The notes under the pieces: model-generated
The model's database searches: none
Told to the model about the DNA's origin: nothing
The model's input: only the letters and a program-made list of their open reading frames with translations
Shown here: piece by piece, positions 22,280 to 31,367 of the stretch
Numbering within the stretch: position 1 is the stretch's first letter
Layout of the letters: each line of letters begins with the position of its first letter
Source: Entoloma clypeatum
Lineage: Eukaryota > Basidiomycota > Agaricomycetes > Agaricales > Entolomataceae
DNA length: 64,000 nt
Reading direction: 5' to 3'
NCBI GenBank assembly: GCA_963565915.1
Contig: OY751487.1
Location: 1,240,001 to 1,304,000, forward strand
Program-made: the position numbers and the translations under genes

Positions 22280-25200
22280 ATCCCCCGCTGGCTCTGACAA
22301 ATCGATATGAATGTTTGCCTATAGACTCTTACGTACATAAGGACATTGTAAAATCTTGGTTTCAGAAACTTACGGATGCTGCAGTTACGTACAATAAAAT
22401 ACTATTAGATAAACCTAGTAGGAAAGAAAAACCAAAAAAAGATGAATCGGACTTAGATACACTTGTAAACTATATCATTGGGGAGCCCTCAGAAACGAGG
22501 CTTGGTTCGTCCCCTACGGATGAATGCTTAATTCCCTGTTGCAAAGAATCAGATAACTTAACTAGGCAAACGGACTCTATGGGGGAACCATCTTTTATTC
22601 GATCCGCTTCTTTGGAAAAGGAGCTTATGATGAAAATCACGCTGGAAACGTTGCAGGACAAACGCACATTCGATGTTGAAGCATTATTAGACTCAGGGGC
22701 GACAGGGATGTTCATAGATCTGGACTTCGCCAAAAGGAACAACATTAAATTAAGGGAACTACCTTTCCCCATTCGGGTCTACAACGTTGATGGCACGCTT
22801 AACCAAGGAGGTTCGATCACGCATGAAGCAGTCATGGCTATGCGGTATAAAGGACATGTGGAGATAGCCGTGTTTGAGGCATGCAACCTAGGGAAAGCTA
22901 AAATTATTGTTGGACATACCTGGCTGAAACGCCATAATCCAGAAATCGATTGGGAAAAGGCGGAAATTAAACTATCAAGATGTCCAGAAGAATGTGGCAT
23001 GCGTCGAACACGTTATTTAAATAAAACTGCAAGAACCAGATGGGGCGGAAGAATGGAAGAAGTAGTAGAAGGAAATGAGGAAGAAATGGAGGAGGAAGTA
23101 ATCCACACGCTCAGGGCAGCTAAAGGAGAACCCTCAGATGAAGTACCGGCAGAACAGGTTGTCCCCCGGAAATATCACAAATATCTATCAGTCTTTGAAA
23201 AGAAAGCATCGGAGAGATTACCAGTCAGGAAACCATGGGACCACGCTATAGACTTAAAACCGGATTTCGTACCAAAGAAGGCCAAAGTCTATCCCCTGTC
23301 ACCAGATGAAAGGAGAGAAGTATCCGAATTTGTAAACGATCAATTACGCAAAGGATATATTCGACCTACCAAGTCACCACAAACCTCGCCAGTATTCTTT
23401 ATACCCAAAAAAGACGGAAAGAAACGAATGGTACAGGATTACCGACACATTAACGGCTGGACCGTTCGCAATAATTATCCACTCCCGTTAATTCCGGAAT
23501 TGATCGATAAATTAAAGGGAAAGAAAAGGTTTACCAAAATGGACCTCAGATGGGGGTATAACAATGTACGCATCAAAGAAGGAGACGAGTGGAAAGCGGC
23601 ATTCACAACCCCAGACGGAGCTTTCGAACCAACAGTCATGTTCTTCGGATTAAATAATTCCCCAAGCACGTTTCAAACCATGATGAACGACATATTTAGA
23701 GACTTGATTGATCAAGGAGACGTAGTTATCTATATCGATGATATATTGGTAGCAACTAAAGGAGAAAAAGGACACAGTGAAATCGTGGAGGAAATTCTAA
23801 AAAGATTACGAGAAAACGACTTATTCTTAAAACCAGGAAAATGTTTCTTTGACCGAGACGAAATAGAGTTCTTAGGGTTAATTATTGGGAAAGACGGAAT
23901 TCGAATGGATCCTTCAAAAGTAGACGCCATCAAACAATGGCCGAAACCAACAAAAGTCAAAGAAATTCAGTCGTTTCTAGGATTGGCCAATTTCTATCGA
24001 AGATTTGTCAAAGACTTCTCTAAAGTGGCAGGGCCCTTACATAAATTAACAAGGAAAGAAACAATCTGGAATTGGAAAGAGGAACAGGAGGAAGCGTTTG
24101 ATATGCTAAAGAAATTATTTACGGAAGCACCTATATTAGTATCTCCCGATCCGGATCGGAAGTTGAGAGTAGAATCAGACGCATCGGACTTTGCTACAGG
24201 AGCAATTCTATCTATGGAATGCGAGGATGAGAAATGGAGGCCATGTGCCTTTCTATCTAAAGGATTAAATGATGTGGAACGAAATTACGACGTACACGAT
24301 AAAGAAATGCTGGGCATAATTCGAGCGCTGGAAGCATGGAGACACCACCTTGAAGGAGCCAAACATGAGGTCGAGATCTGGACCGATCATAAAAACCTCG
24401 AGTACTTCATGCAGGGACGAAAGCTTAATCGCAGACAAGCACGCTGGGCGTTGTATCTAACACGCTTCAACTTTAAATTAATACACAAAGCTGGCACCTC
24501 AATGGGAAAGGCGGACGCTCTTTCGAGAAGGGTCGATCATAGAAAGGGGGTGGAAAATGACAACGAAGACGTAACATTATTAAAACCGGAATACTTCCAC
24601 TTGCGAGCAATGGATCGAGGTCACATACTTATTGATGGAGAAGAAAGTAAACTATTAAAACGCATCAGGGATGCCAAGGAATTTGACGAACAAGTGTTGA
24701 AAGCAGTAGAAGAGTTAAAGAAAACAAATACCAAAACATTACGCGCAGATGAATGGCATGAAGAGCAGGGACTCTGGTTACATAGAGGAAAGGTTTATGT
24801 TCCGAAAAGTCAGGAACTCAGGGAGGAAATAATTAAATTACACCACGACAACCCAGTTGCAGGACACCCAGGGCAGTGGAAGACCCTGGAATTGGTTACA
24901 CGTAATTATTGGTGGCCTAGTATTACAAACATGGTCAAAGCATACGTCGAGGGCTGCGACAGATGTCAACGATCAAAAAACGTGCCTCAACCGCTAGCTG
25001 GTAAATTAAAAGCAAACACGGAACATGCAGGACCATGGAAACATGTTACAGCAGATTTTATTGTAGGACTCCCAGAAGCTCAGGGGTACAACGCAGTATT
25101 AGTCGTGGCTTGCAGATCAACAAAGCAATCACACTTTATCAAAACACGCGATGAAGTCTCAGCAGAAGGATTAGCTAAACTATATCGGGACGAAGTCTGG

Positions 25201-26196
25201 AAACTTCATGGACTGCCAGAATCGTTAACGTCAGATCGAGGACCACAATTTGCGGCAATATTTATGAAGGAACTAAATAAAATATTGGGGATCACAACTA
25301 AATTATCAACGGCGTATCATCCGCAAACAGACGGACAGACGGAGCGCATCAACCAGGAGTTGGAACAATATCTAAGATCATTTATTTCCCATCGGCAAAC
25401 AGATTGGCCCGAATGGATGGCAACCGCGGAGTTCGCCTATAATAATAAAATTCACACGGCAACTCAGTTCTCGCCGTTCTATGTAAATTATGGGTTTAAC
25501 CCTAGGATGGGCGTAGAACCTCGGAGGGCAGAAAAGTCAGAACCGGCAAAAGAATTCGCAGAGCGAATGAAGAAGATTCATGAGGAGGCGGAAGCGGCGC
25601 TAGTAAAAGCACGAGAAGAGATGGAACGGTATGCGAACCTGAAAAGGGGTGATGCACCAGTTTACAAAGTTGGCGACAAAGTTTGGTTATCGACTAAAGA
25701 CCTGAAGTTGAACCGACCCTTAAAGAAACTTGCCGAACGATGGATTGGACCCTATACCATAACCAAAATCATTTCGTCACACGCCGTAGAACTTAAATTA
25801 CCGAAAACCTGGAAAATCCACCCGGTCATCAATGTATCACGAGTCCGATTATTTAAGGAACCACTATTTATGTCACAAAGGGTGCAGGCACCAAACCCGA
25901 TAGTTATCAATGGCGAAGAGGAGTACGATGTCGCAAAAGTTATTGACTCAAGGTTGAAGAGAGGAAAGCTGGAATATTTAGTGCAATGGGAGGGTCTGAC
26001 TCAGGATCACAACACGTGGGAACCCGAGGATCACCTAGAACATGCCAAGGAAGCGGTGGAGGACTTCTTTAAATTAAACCCGAATGCACCTCGGCGCTTA
26101 CGCGCAAACATCTTTGAAGGATTGGAATTTAAACCATATGAAAATTTCACGAACACCCCGGACGACATCATATCTCGCCTGGAAGTCGAGATCTAG
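22258..26196 (+). CDS. Gypsy D pol: protease, RT, RNase H, integrase, chromodomain
   Basis: Open from the gag overlap to a TAG at 26194. Domains, counted from 22315: protease at about 123 (ALLDSGATGMF); RT about 340-560 with YIDDILVAT near 473; RNase H about 610-720 (VESDASDFATGAILS); integrase zinc finger near 842 (HHDN ... GHPGQ ... CDRCQ); catalytic core with Asp in TADFIVG (near 912), Asp in SDRGPQF (near 971) and Glu in QTERIN (near 1007), spacing D35E; chromodomain near 1201-1260 (EEYDVAKVIDSR ... YLVQWEG ... NTWEPE). The chromodomain suggests targeting to marked chromatin, as known for chromoviruses. No inactivating change is seen. Confidence 0.93.
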   Translation, partial: FCERQPVNPPLALTNRYECLPIDSYVHKDIVKSWFQKLTDAAVTYNKILLDKPSRKEKPKKDESDLDTLVNYIIGEPSETRLGSSPTDECLIPCCKESDNLTRQTDSMGEPSFIRSASLEKELMMKITLETLQDKRTFDVEALLDSGATGMFIDLDFAKRNNIKLRELPFPIRVYNVDGTLNQGGSITHEAVMAMRYKGHVEIAVFEACNLGKAKIIVGHTWLKRHNPEIDWEKAEIKLSRCPEECGMRRTRYLNKTARTRWGGRMEEVVEGNEEEMEEEVIHTLRAAKGEPSDEVPAEQVVPRKYHKYLSVFEKKASERLPVRKPWDHAIDLKPDFVPKKAKVYPLSPDERREVSEFVNDQLRKGYIRPTKSPQTSPVFFIPKKDGKKRMVQDYRHINGWTVRNNYPLPLIPELIDKLKGKKRFTKMDLRWGYNNVRIKEGDEWKAAFTTPDGAFEPTVMFFGLNNSPSTFQTMMNDIFRDLIDQGDVVIYIDDILVATKGEKGHSEIVEEILKRLRENDLFLKPGKCFFDRDEIEFLGLIIGKDGIRMDPSKVDAIKQWPKPTKVKEIQSFLGLANFYRRFVKDFSKVAGPLHKLTRKETIWNWKEEQEEAFDMLKKLFTEAPILVSPDPDRKLRVESDASDFATGAILSMECEDEKWRPCAFLSKGLNDVERNYDVHDKEMLGIIRALEAWRHHLEGAKHEVEIWTDHKNLEYFMQGRKLNRRQARWALYLTRFNFKLIHKAGTSMGKADALSRRVDHRKGVENDNEDVTLLKPEYFHLRAMDRGHILIDGEESKLLKRIRDAKEFDEQVLKAVEELKKTNTKTLRADEWHEEQGLWLHRGKVYVPKSQELREEIIKLHHDNPVAGHPGQWKTLELVTRNYWWPSITNMVKAYVEGCDRCQRSKNVPQPLAGKLKANTEHAGPWKHVTADFIVGLPEAQGYNAVLVVACRSTKQSHFIKTRDEVSAEGLAKLYRDEVWKLHGLPESLTSDRGPQFAAIFMKELNKILGITTKLSTAYHPQTDGQTERINQELEQYLRSFISHRQTDWPEWMATAEFAYNNKIHTATQFSPFYVNYGFNPRMGVEPRRAEKSEPAKEFAERMKKIHEEAEAALVKAREEMERYANLKRGDAPVYKVGDKVWLSTKDLKLNRPLKKLAERWIGPYTITKIISSHAVELKLPKTWKIHPVINVSRVRLFKEPLFMSQRVQAPNPIVINGEEEYDVAKVIDSRLKRGKLEYLVQWEGLTQDHNTWEPEDHLEHAKEAVEDFFKLNPNAPRRLRANIFEGLEFKPYENFTNTPDDIISRLEVEI

Positions 26197-26207
26197 AAAG
26201 GGGGTAA

Positions 26208-26495
26208 TGTTATGATCGTATTTTCACTTTTCACTTTATCTTATCTTATCTCGATCTTATCTTATCTACATCATATCGCACATGAGGACATCTCATTATT
26301 ATCACGCAGCATGACGCTGCCACAACGCAGCCTCATGGAATTTACATATATAAGTAGAGTACTTTCACTTGTATTCGATAGCTTGTTCTCTTGAGATTCC
26401 CGCTGGGTCTCTGGGCAATTCAGTTCACTTCACATTTCCCACTTCGTTCTTAAGTTTGGGCTCGCGACGTCGTTTGACTTAGCGTCGCCTCAACA
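26208..26495 (+). repeat. 3' LTR of Gypsy D
   Basis: 288 bp; I find no difference from 20346-20633. TSD ACGCC follows at 26496-26500. Confidence 0.95.
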
Positions 26496-26500
26496 ACGCC

Positions 26501-26606
26501 CAAAGCCGCCGAATCACGCCCAAAGCCACCGAATCACGCCCAACAGCGCCAACTCATGCCCAACATGTCGAACAGCCTCCGTTCATGCCCAACGGCTACC
26601 ACTCCC
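26501..26606 (-). repeat. Minisatellite arm 2, second part
   Basis: The 20-bp inverted minisatellite resumes after Gypsy D (CGCCCAAAGCC ... CATGCCCAACGGC). It is followed by the CGGTC-rich right end of the hAT-like element, ending at 26827. Confidence 0.75.
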
Positions 26607-26827
26607 ATACATATATATATTTATCCATGATGCATAATTAATCGACCCACCAAACCAGTTCTGACTGGTCCAGACCGGTTCGGTCCACCGTCCATGGGTC
26701 CGATGGTCTGGTCCTGAGTGGTCCGGTCCGGTTTTTTGCCCTTTTGTCATATATGAAGACCAGTCTCGGTCTCGGTCTATGCCCCTTGGAGGCAAAAAAC
26801 CGAACCAAACCGAACCCTCAAACACTA

Positions 26828-28585
26828 GTTCCGCTCACTCGACTCACCTGCAAAAACACACAATGGCACTTCTCTGACTCCGCTCGCGAATCTTTCAAAA
26901 CTTTGAAGAAAGCCTTTACCACGGCACCTGTTCTTATGCATTGGATTCCTGACAGCCCTATTATCATCGAAACCGATGCCTCCGACTATGCTTTGGGTGT
27001 GATCCTCTCCATCCGCACCTCCGACAACGAAATTCATCTGGTTGCTTTCCACTCCCGCACCTTTACACCTCCTGAGTTAAACTATGACACCCACGACAAA
27101 GAACTATTAGTGATCCACAATGCATTCAAGGTTTGGCGTCACTACCTTGAAGGCTCCGCTGCTCCAATCGATGTTGTAACGGACCACAAAAATCTTGAGT
27201 ACTTTTCTACTACCAAGGTTTTATCACGTCAACAAGCTCATTGGTCCAAATACCTCTGCCAGTTCAACCTTGTCATCCGCTTCCGCCCTGGCCATTTAGA
27301 TACAAAGCCTGATCTTTTAAGTAGACAATGGGATGTCTACCTTAAAGAGGGAAATAGCGACTACTTGTCCGTCAATCCAAGCAACTTCAAACCCATCTTC
27401 ACACAAGAACAGCTCACCACTTCACTTCGCGCAACAGAGTTATATACGCCCATCCTCCGTGCCACAATCATCATGGATATGGATCAGCTCTGCTCTGACA
27501 TCCTCTCTGCTCTTCCAACCAACCCCATTTACACCTCTTTCCTTGACAATCCTAATCCATGCTGGATCGTGAATAAAGCAGGTTATCTACTCCACAATGG
27601 ACATATCTATGTTCCCGACTCATCCGACCTCCGTCTCCGCATCCTCCGCAATAAGCACGACCATATCCTCGCTGGACACCCTGGTCAAAATAAGACTATT
27701 AGTCTTATCCAACGAGAATACACTTGGCCTGGAATGCGCGACTTTGTCAAAATGTATTGCAAGTCATGTACCACTTGTATGCGCGCCAAACCCCAACATC
27801 ATAAACCCTACGGTCTGCTTAAACAACTCCCTATTCCTGAACGTCCCTGGCATTCTATTTCCATGGACTTCATTGAACCCCTTCCGACATCCGCTGGCTC
27901 TGATGCAATTTTTGTCATTGTAGACCGCCTCACTAAACAAGGCATCTTCATCCCTACCACCATTAATTGAACATCCGAAGACCTAGCAAACCTTTTCATG
28001 CTTCATGTCTTTTCCAAGCACGGAGTTCCGCAAAATGTCACATCCAATCGCAGACCTGGATTCGTCTCCCGCTTTTTCCGCTCTCTTGCAAAAGCCCTCA
28101 ACATGAGACTTCACTTCACTTCTGGATATCACCCTGAAGGCGATGGTCAAACCAAACGCACCAACCAAACACTCAAACAATACCTCTGCATCTTCTGCAA
28201 CTACCAGCAAGACAACTGGTCTGCTTTGCTTCCACTTGCGGAGTTTGCTTACAACAACACTCCGAGTGCCACTACAGGTGTATCACCATTCTTCGCCAAC
28301 AAAGGTTATCATCCCGACATTACACTCCATCCGGAACATGATCTAGCATCCGATAAAGCTCAACAATACATCATCGACTTAGATGAATTACATCAAGAAC
28401 TAAAGACTGCTGTCGCAGAGGCACAACAACGTTATCAAGGCCCTGCAGACGTCCGACGTTCTCCGCCTCCTCCGCTCCGCGTCGGACAAGAAGTCTTTGT
28501 TAAAGCCAAGTTCTTCCGCACCACACGACCCACCCAAAAGTTATCTGACAAATATGCTGGCCCATTTGAAATCATAGCCCAACCC
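26828..28585 (+). pseudogene. Gypsy A pol, RNase H and integrase piece
   Basis: It resumes after the hAT-like element: RNase H (IETDASDYALGVILS ... TDHKNLEYF), integrase zinc region (HDHILAGHPGQ ... CKSCTTCM) and core with the first Asp in SMDFIEPLP. An in-frame TGA is at 27968-27970. Beyond it the second catalytic Asp is Asn (TSNRRPGF) and the catalytic Glu is Lys (GDGQTKRTN). Copy B shares the stop and both substitutions, and this 1.75-kb piece is almost identical to B, unlike the flanking pol pieces. Each inactivating change is a G/A or C/T step at an inferred CpG. The integrase cannot be catalytic. Confidence 0.88.
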
Positions 28586-29043
28586 TGTTATGGTTGACAA
28601 ACCCATGCGATGCTTAGGCAGAGAGGCTTAAGTAGCAAAGGCGGATACCAAGGTGATTGCTAGATCTGGGGAATACATGCAATGTATGTACCCTATATAT
28701 ACTAGAAGGTCGAGTCATCTAGATGACTCTAGAGCGGTTCCGGTCTGACTCCAGAAGCGGACCCGGAGTAGGTGTCTATGGTAACTGCTGCAGCGTGAGT
28801 CAGAGTATCTAAGTATAGTCCAATAAGTAACACGATGTCAAGGATGTGTGAGAGTAACCATCTAGATATGGTAACGATGACCATACTGTAGTGAGTAAGC
28901 GGAGGCCGGGGCCCGAATGATGTAAAAGTGAATAGTAAGCATGAAACCAATAGATAAGATGAAACTGGCCATTAATCAGATAAGGCCTCTATGTCTTGTA
29001 TCTTGTCTGAGCGATCAATGCCATGGATAGCGAATCCATAACA
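28586..29043 (+). repeat. Solo LTR (458 bp) in Gypsy A pol
   Basis: TGTTATGGTT ... GAATCCATAACA, with terminal inverted repeat TGTTATGG / CCATAACA, flanked by TSD AACCC (28581-28585 and 29044-29048). Removing it restores the A frame relative to B at the IIAQP/THSFTL junction. There is no internal coding region. It probably arose by LTR-LTR recombination; the family is not otherwise present in the window. Strand is inferred from a TATATATA box at about 28695. Confidence 0.85.
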
Positions 29044-29404
29044 AACCCGCATGCACTCCTTTACACTATGTCTACCCAACACTATGCGTGCTATACACCC
29101 CATCTTCCACATATCCATGCTCCAACCAGCAACTCCTAACGAAATTCCAAATTGGATACAATCTCCTCCACCTCTGCTCAAGATCAAAGGAGAAACTGAA
29201 TACGAAATTGCAGAAATCGTTGACTCAAAGATCGATAAAAGACGACGATGCAAACTCCTTTACCTCGTCTGCTGGTTAGGTTATGAAGACACCAGTGAGG
29301 AGTTTTCTTGGTTACCCGCATCCAAGCTTGAACACGCAGCGGATACGGTAGTGGACTTCCACTCCGCTCAACCAACTAAGCCAGGCCCATTATCACACTT
29401 GTAA
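29044..29404 (+). pseudogene. Gypsy A pol C-terminus with chromodomain
   Basis: HSFTLCLPNTMRAIHPIFH leads into the chromodomain EYEIAEIVDSKIDKRR ... LYLVCWLGYEDTSEEFSW, ending PGPLSHL at 29404. This piece is intact in A, whereas copy B has a 1-nt deletion in the same domain. Divergence from B is again high here, in contrast to the near-identical integrase piece just upstream. Confidence 0.85.
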
Positions 29405-29449
29405 CAAGAAGAAAACAAAATCTATTAATGTTTTATACTAACAAAAAAA

Positions 29450-30437
29450 CTACTTTTGCTGTTTCTTGTTAGATACCCCCTCCGTCTCCTTGTTCCACTC
29501 CGATCCAGATTCTGCATCCGCTTCCTCCATCTGCTTCCGCTTCTTCGTTTCTTCTTTTTCTTTTTCTTCCTCTTCTTCTACCTCCTTTGCCAACTCCTCC
29601 AATACCCTGTCATATTCCTCCGCATCCTCATCCTCATTGGATCCCTCCTCCGAAGCCTCCGAATCCTCCCTCCACGTGATAACCATCAGAAGCTCCTTGA
29701 TTTCTTGCAGTTCCTTCAACTCCGCCTTTATCAACCGCATCTCCCATATCATGCACCTAAGCCCTTTCACCACCTCCGTGCCTATAACCACCTCCGGTGG
29801 ACCAAACCCCTCCAGCATGACCTCCGCTTCCTCCAACGCTGTGGCCATCCGTGATCCCTCCGCGGTCCCCTCTCCCTTGGATGATCCCGCCTTCGCATTC
29901 TTCGTCGCACCACCTGCCACCTTAGTCTTTCCGACCCTCACCGCCTTGGTCATCCTCTGCTTCACCTCGGACTCCACTTCCGCTCCTATTCTGCAGCTTC
30001 GTTTTAAACGCTGGCACCGCCAGCATGACGAAGCGTTGTCATTCCTAAAGAACAAGTTAATAACAAAGTGTATAAAGAAATAGAGAGACTTACTCCAATG
30101 GCCAAAAACACAAGTCCCCCGCTTTCAAGCAGGAGGTGCAATCCTCCTTCCCCTGCTCGTAACTCGCAGGCATATCCTTGAAAACCCCCTGCAGCCGGAC
30201 TTTCTTCACCTCCGCATCCGCATCCACACCCGCAACTGGCTCCTTTGCCTTCGCTTTCTCTGCCTTTCTCTCTGCTCATTTCCGCTCTTTTGCCACCCTT
30301 TTTGCCTCCGCGCGCTCTGCATCTTCCTTTGTGCGCTCCTCTGCCTCCTGCAGCTTCCTCTCCAACTCCTCGGTGACCTTCTTCTGGCGCTCCCTTTCAG
30401 CACGGAGAGCGGTGAGGGGTGCGTTCTCAGCGGACAT
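29450..30437 (-). pseudogene. Antisense Zn2Cys6-type gene in Gypsy A, one nonsense codon
   Basis: It lies tail-to-tail with pol and runs opposite to the element. Exon 1 is 30437-30094 (MSAENAPLTALRAERERQ ... CTSCLKAGDLC); the intron is 30093-30045 (GTAAGT ... TTAG); exon 2 is 30044-29450 (CWRCQRLKRSC ... Glu/Asp/Lys-rich C-terminus). Splicing gives CX2CX6CX11CX2CX6C, the Gal4-type spacing. One codon in exon 1 is TGA where copy B has CGA, so this copy is truncated before the cysteines. The intron is conserved between copies even though the donor changed from GTGAGT to GTAAGT, both functional forms. See 34663-35654 for the intact copy. Confidence 0.75.
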
Positions 30438-30568
30438 AGCAGATAGGCAACAGGATAGATGTTGTGGTTAGGTGACAAGAGAGAAAATTCATGCGCAAAG
30501 CTTTTCAACCAACGGTCATGTGGATTACCTCATCTGGGCCTCAGGGTTTGGCCCTAAGAGGGAAATAC

Positions 30569-31112
30569 TGTCATAACCATGTGATTCACATCCGACTTAT
30601 CCGACGACTCCGACAATTCATCCGCTCTGACATCTGCTCCAACAACATTCTATTTATATTTGATTATACTTCTACTACGTAACATCTCAACCATACTTAC
30701 AAGTAGACATATGTTGTTCACTTTTCATTTGCTACTCTCCGTACTCCGAATGTTCTGATGGTCAACTCCGATATCTGCACATCACTTATAGTAATGCTGA
30801 TCATTCTAGTCTACTATAAATAGTGTACCAAACCTGTTGTAGAACCTCAGTTCAAATATCATATGTTACACCTCATTTGCATCTGTCTCTACTTGCCTTT
30901 GAGCATTCTCTCCATCACCTCTGCTCATCCGCTCATCCACTCATCCAACATCTGTCAATCCGAAATCAAGGACCACGTCAAAGAGTGGGGCGCAACACAC
31001 AAGTTGAAGCCAGGTCCTTTCTGCCAACGTCGTACTTATCACATCCACTCCTCCGCTACTCTGCTCCAACTCGTCCGACGTTTTCCGATGTTGAGAAAAA
31101 TGCTACGTGACA
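30569..31112 (+). repeat. 3' LTR of Gypsy A
   Basis: 544 bp, TGTCATAACC ... GCTACGTGACA, matching the B LTRs in the opposite orientation. It is preceded by the PPT-like CTAAGAGGGAAATAC. It contains CTATAAATAG and, downstream, AGTTCAAATAT, the family's predicted self-primer. Confidence 0.9.
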
Positions 31113-31367
31113 ATCCCCCTTGCCAAGGTCAACTTTTTGGGTGCCAATTAGCCTTCCAGTTTCACGAATTAGGCAGAGGCACACCCTCCCCAAATACCAC
31201 TGAATGGTTTAATTTTTGAGTCTCTAACATCCGTCCAACATTGTTTTCCACAAGTTCGGATCTTAGAAACCATAACATCTATATTTAACACTTATTTCCA
31301 ATATGCTCGAACCAAAAATCATGGTAATAGAACAATTTTCATCATCCCTCTGTTATCAGTAGCACAA

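Larger units (their letters stand above)
20346..26495 (+). mobile_element. Gypsy D, apparently intact chromodomain Ty3/Gypsy element (6150 bp)
   Basis: The two 288-bp LTRs look identical by eye, TSD ACGCC is perfect, and both gag and pol frames are open with all catalytic motifs. It carries a self-priming site and the PPT-like AGAAAGGGGGTAA. These are the marks of a very recent insertion and it is the best candidate for an active element in the window. It sits in minisatellite arm 2 of the hAT-like element, itself inside Gypsy A. Confidence 0.93.
12202..26827. mobile_element. Non-autonomous hAT-like element with inverted minisatellite arms, interrupted by Copia F and Gypsy D
   Basis: It is flanked by an 8-bp duplication GTTCCGCT (12194-12201 and 26828-26835), the hAT signature length. 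Termini TAGTGTTTCAAGGTTCAG and the inverse of the right end TAGTGTTTGAGGGTTCGG agree at 15 of 18. Without the nested Copia F and Gypsy D about 2.15 kb remains, with no transposase. It consists of CGGTC/GGACCG-rich terminal regions, two opposed 20-bp minisatellite arms (18725-19068; 20106-20345 plus 26501-26606) and an AT-rich centre. It lies in the RT-RNase H region of Gypsy A. Confidence 0.75.
4468..31112 (+). mobile_element. Gypsy A, chromodomain Ty3/Gypsy element, multiply interrupted
   Basis: Pol pieces at 4468-4802, 4895-4973 (inverted), 11531-12201, 26828-28585 and 29044-29404 read in order as protease-RT linker, RT, RNase H, integrase and chromodomain, followed by an antisense gene and the 3' LTR at 30569-31112. 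The interruptions are Gypsy E, a hAT-like element with nested Copia F and Gypsy D, and a solo LTR, each bounded by a target duplication made of A sequence. Gypsy G truncates A at the left, so its gag and 5' LTR lie outside the window. Inverted copy B (33997-41814) serves as the template for this reconstruction. Confidence 0.85.

Noticed and set aside
27968..27970. Shared TGA in Gypsy A and B considered as programmed read-through
   Set aside because: The codon looks like a CpG-decayed CGA, and both downstream integrase residues are also lost, so inactivation inherited by both copies is simpler.
29466..30083. Ser-rich plus-strand open frame (and its counterpart 35024-35638 minus)
   Set aside because: It is the opposite strand of exon 2 of the antisense Zn2Cys6 gene; the spliced frame with cysteine spacing is the better explanation.
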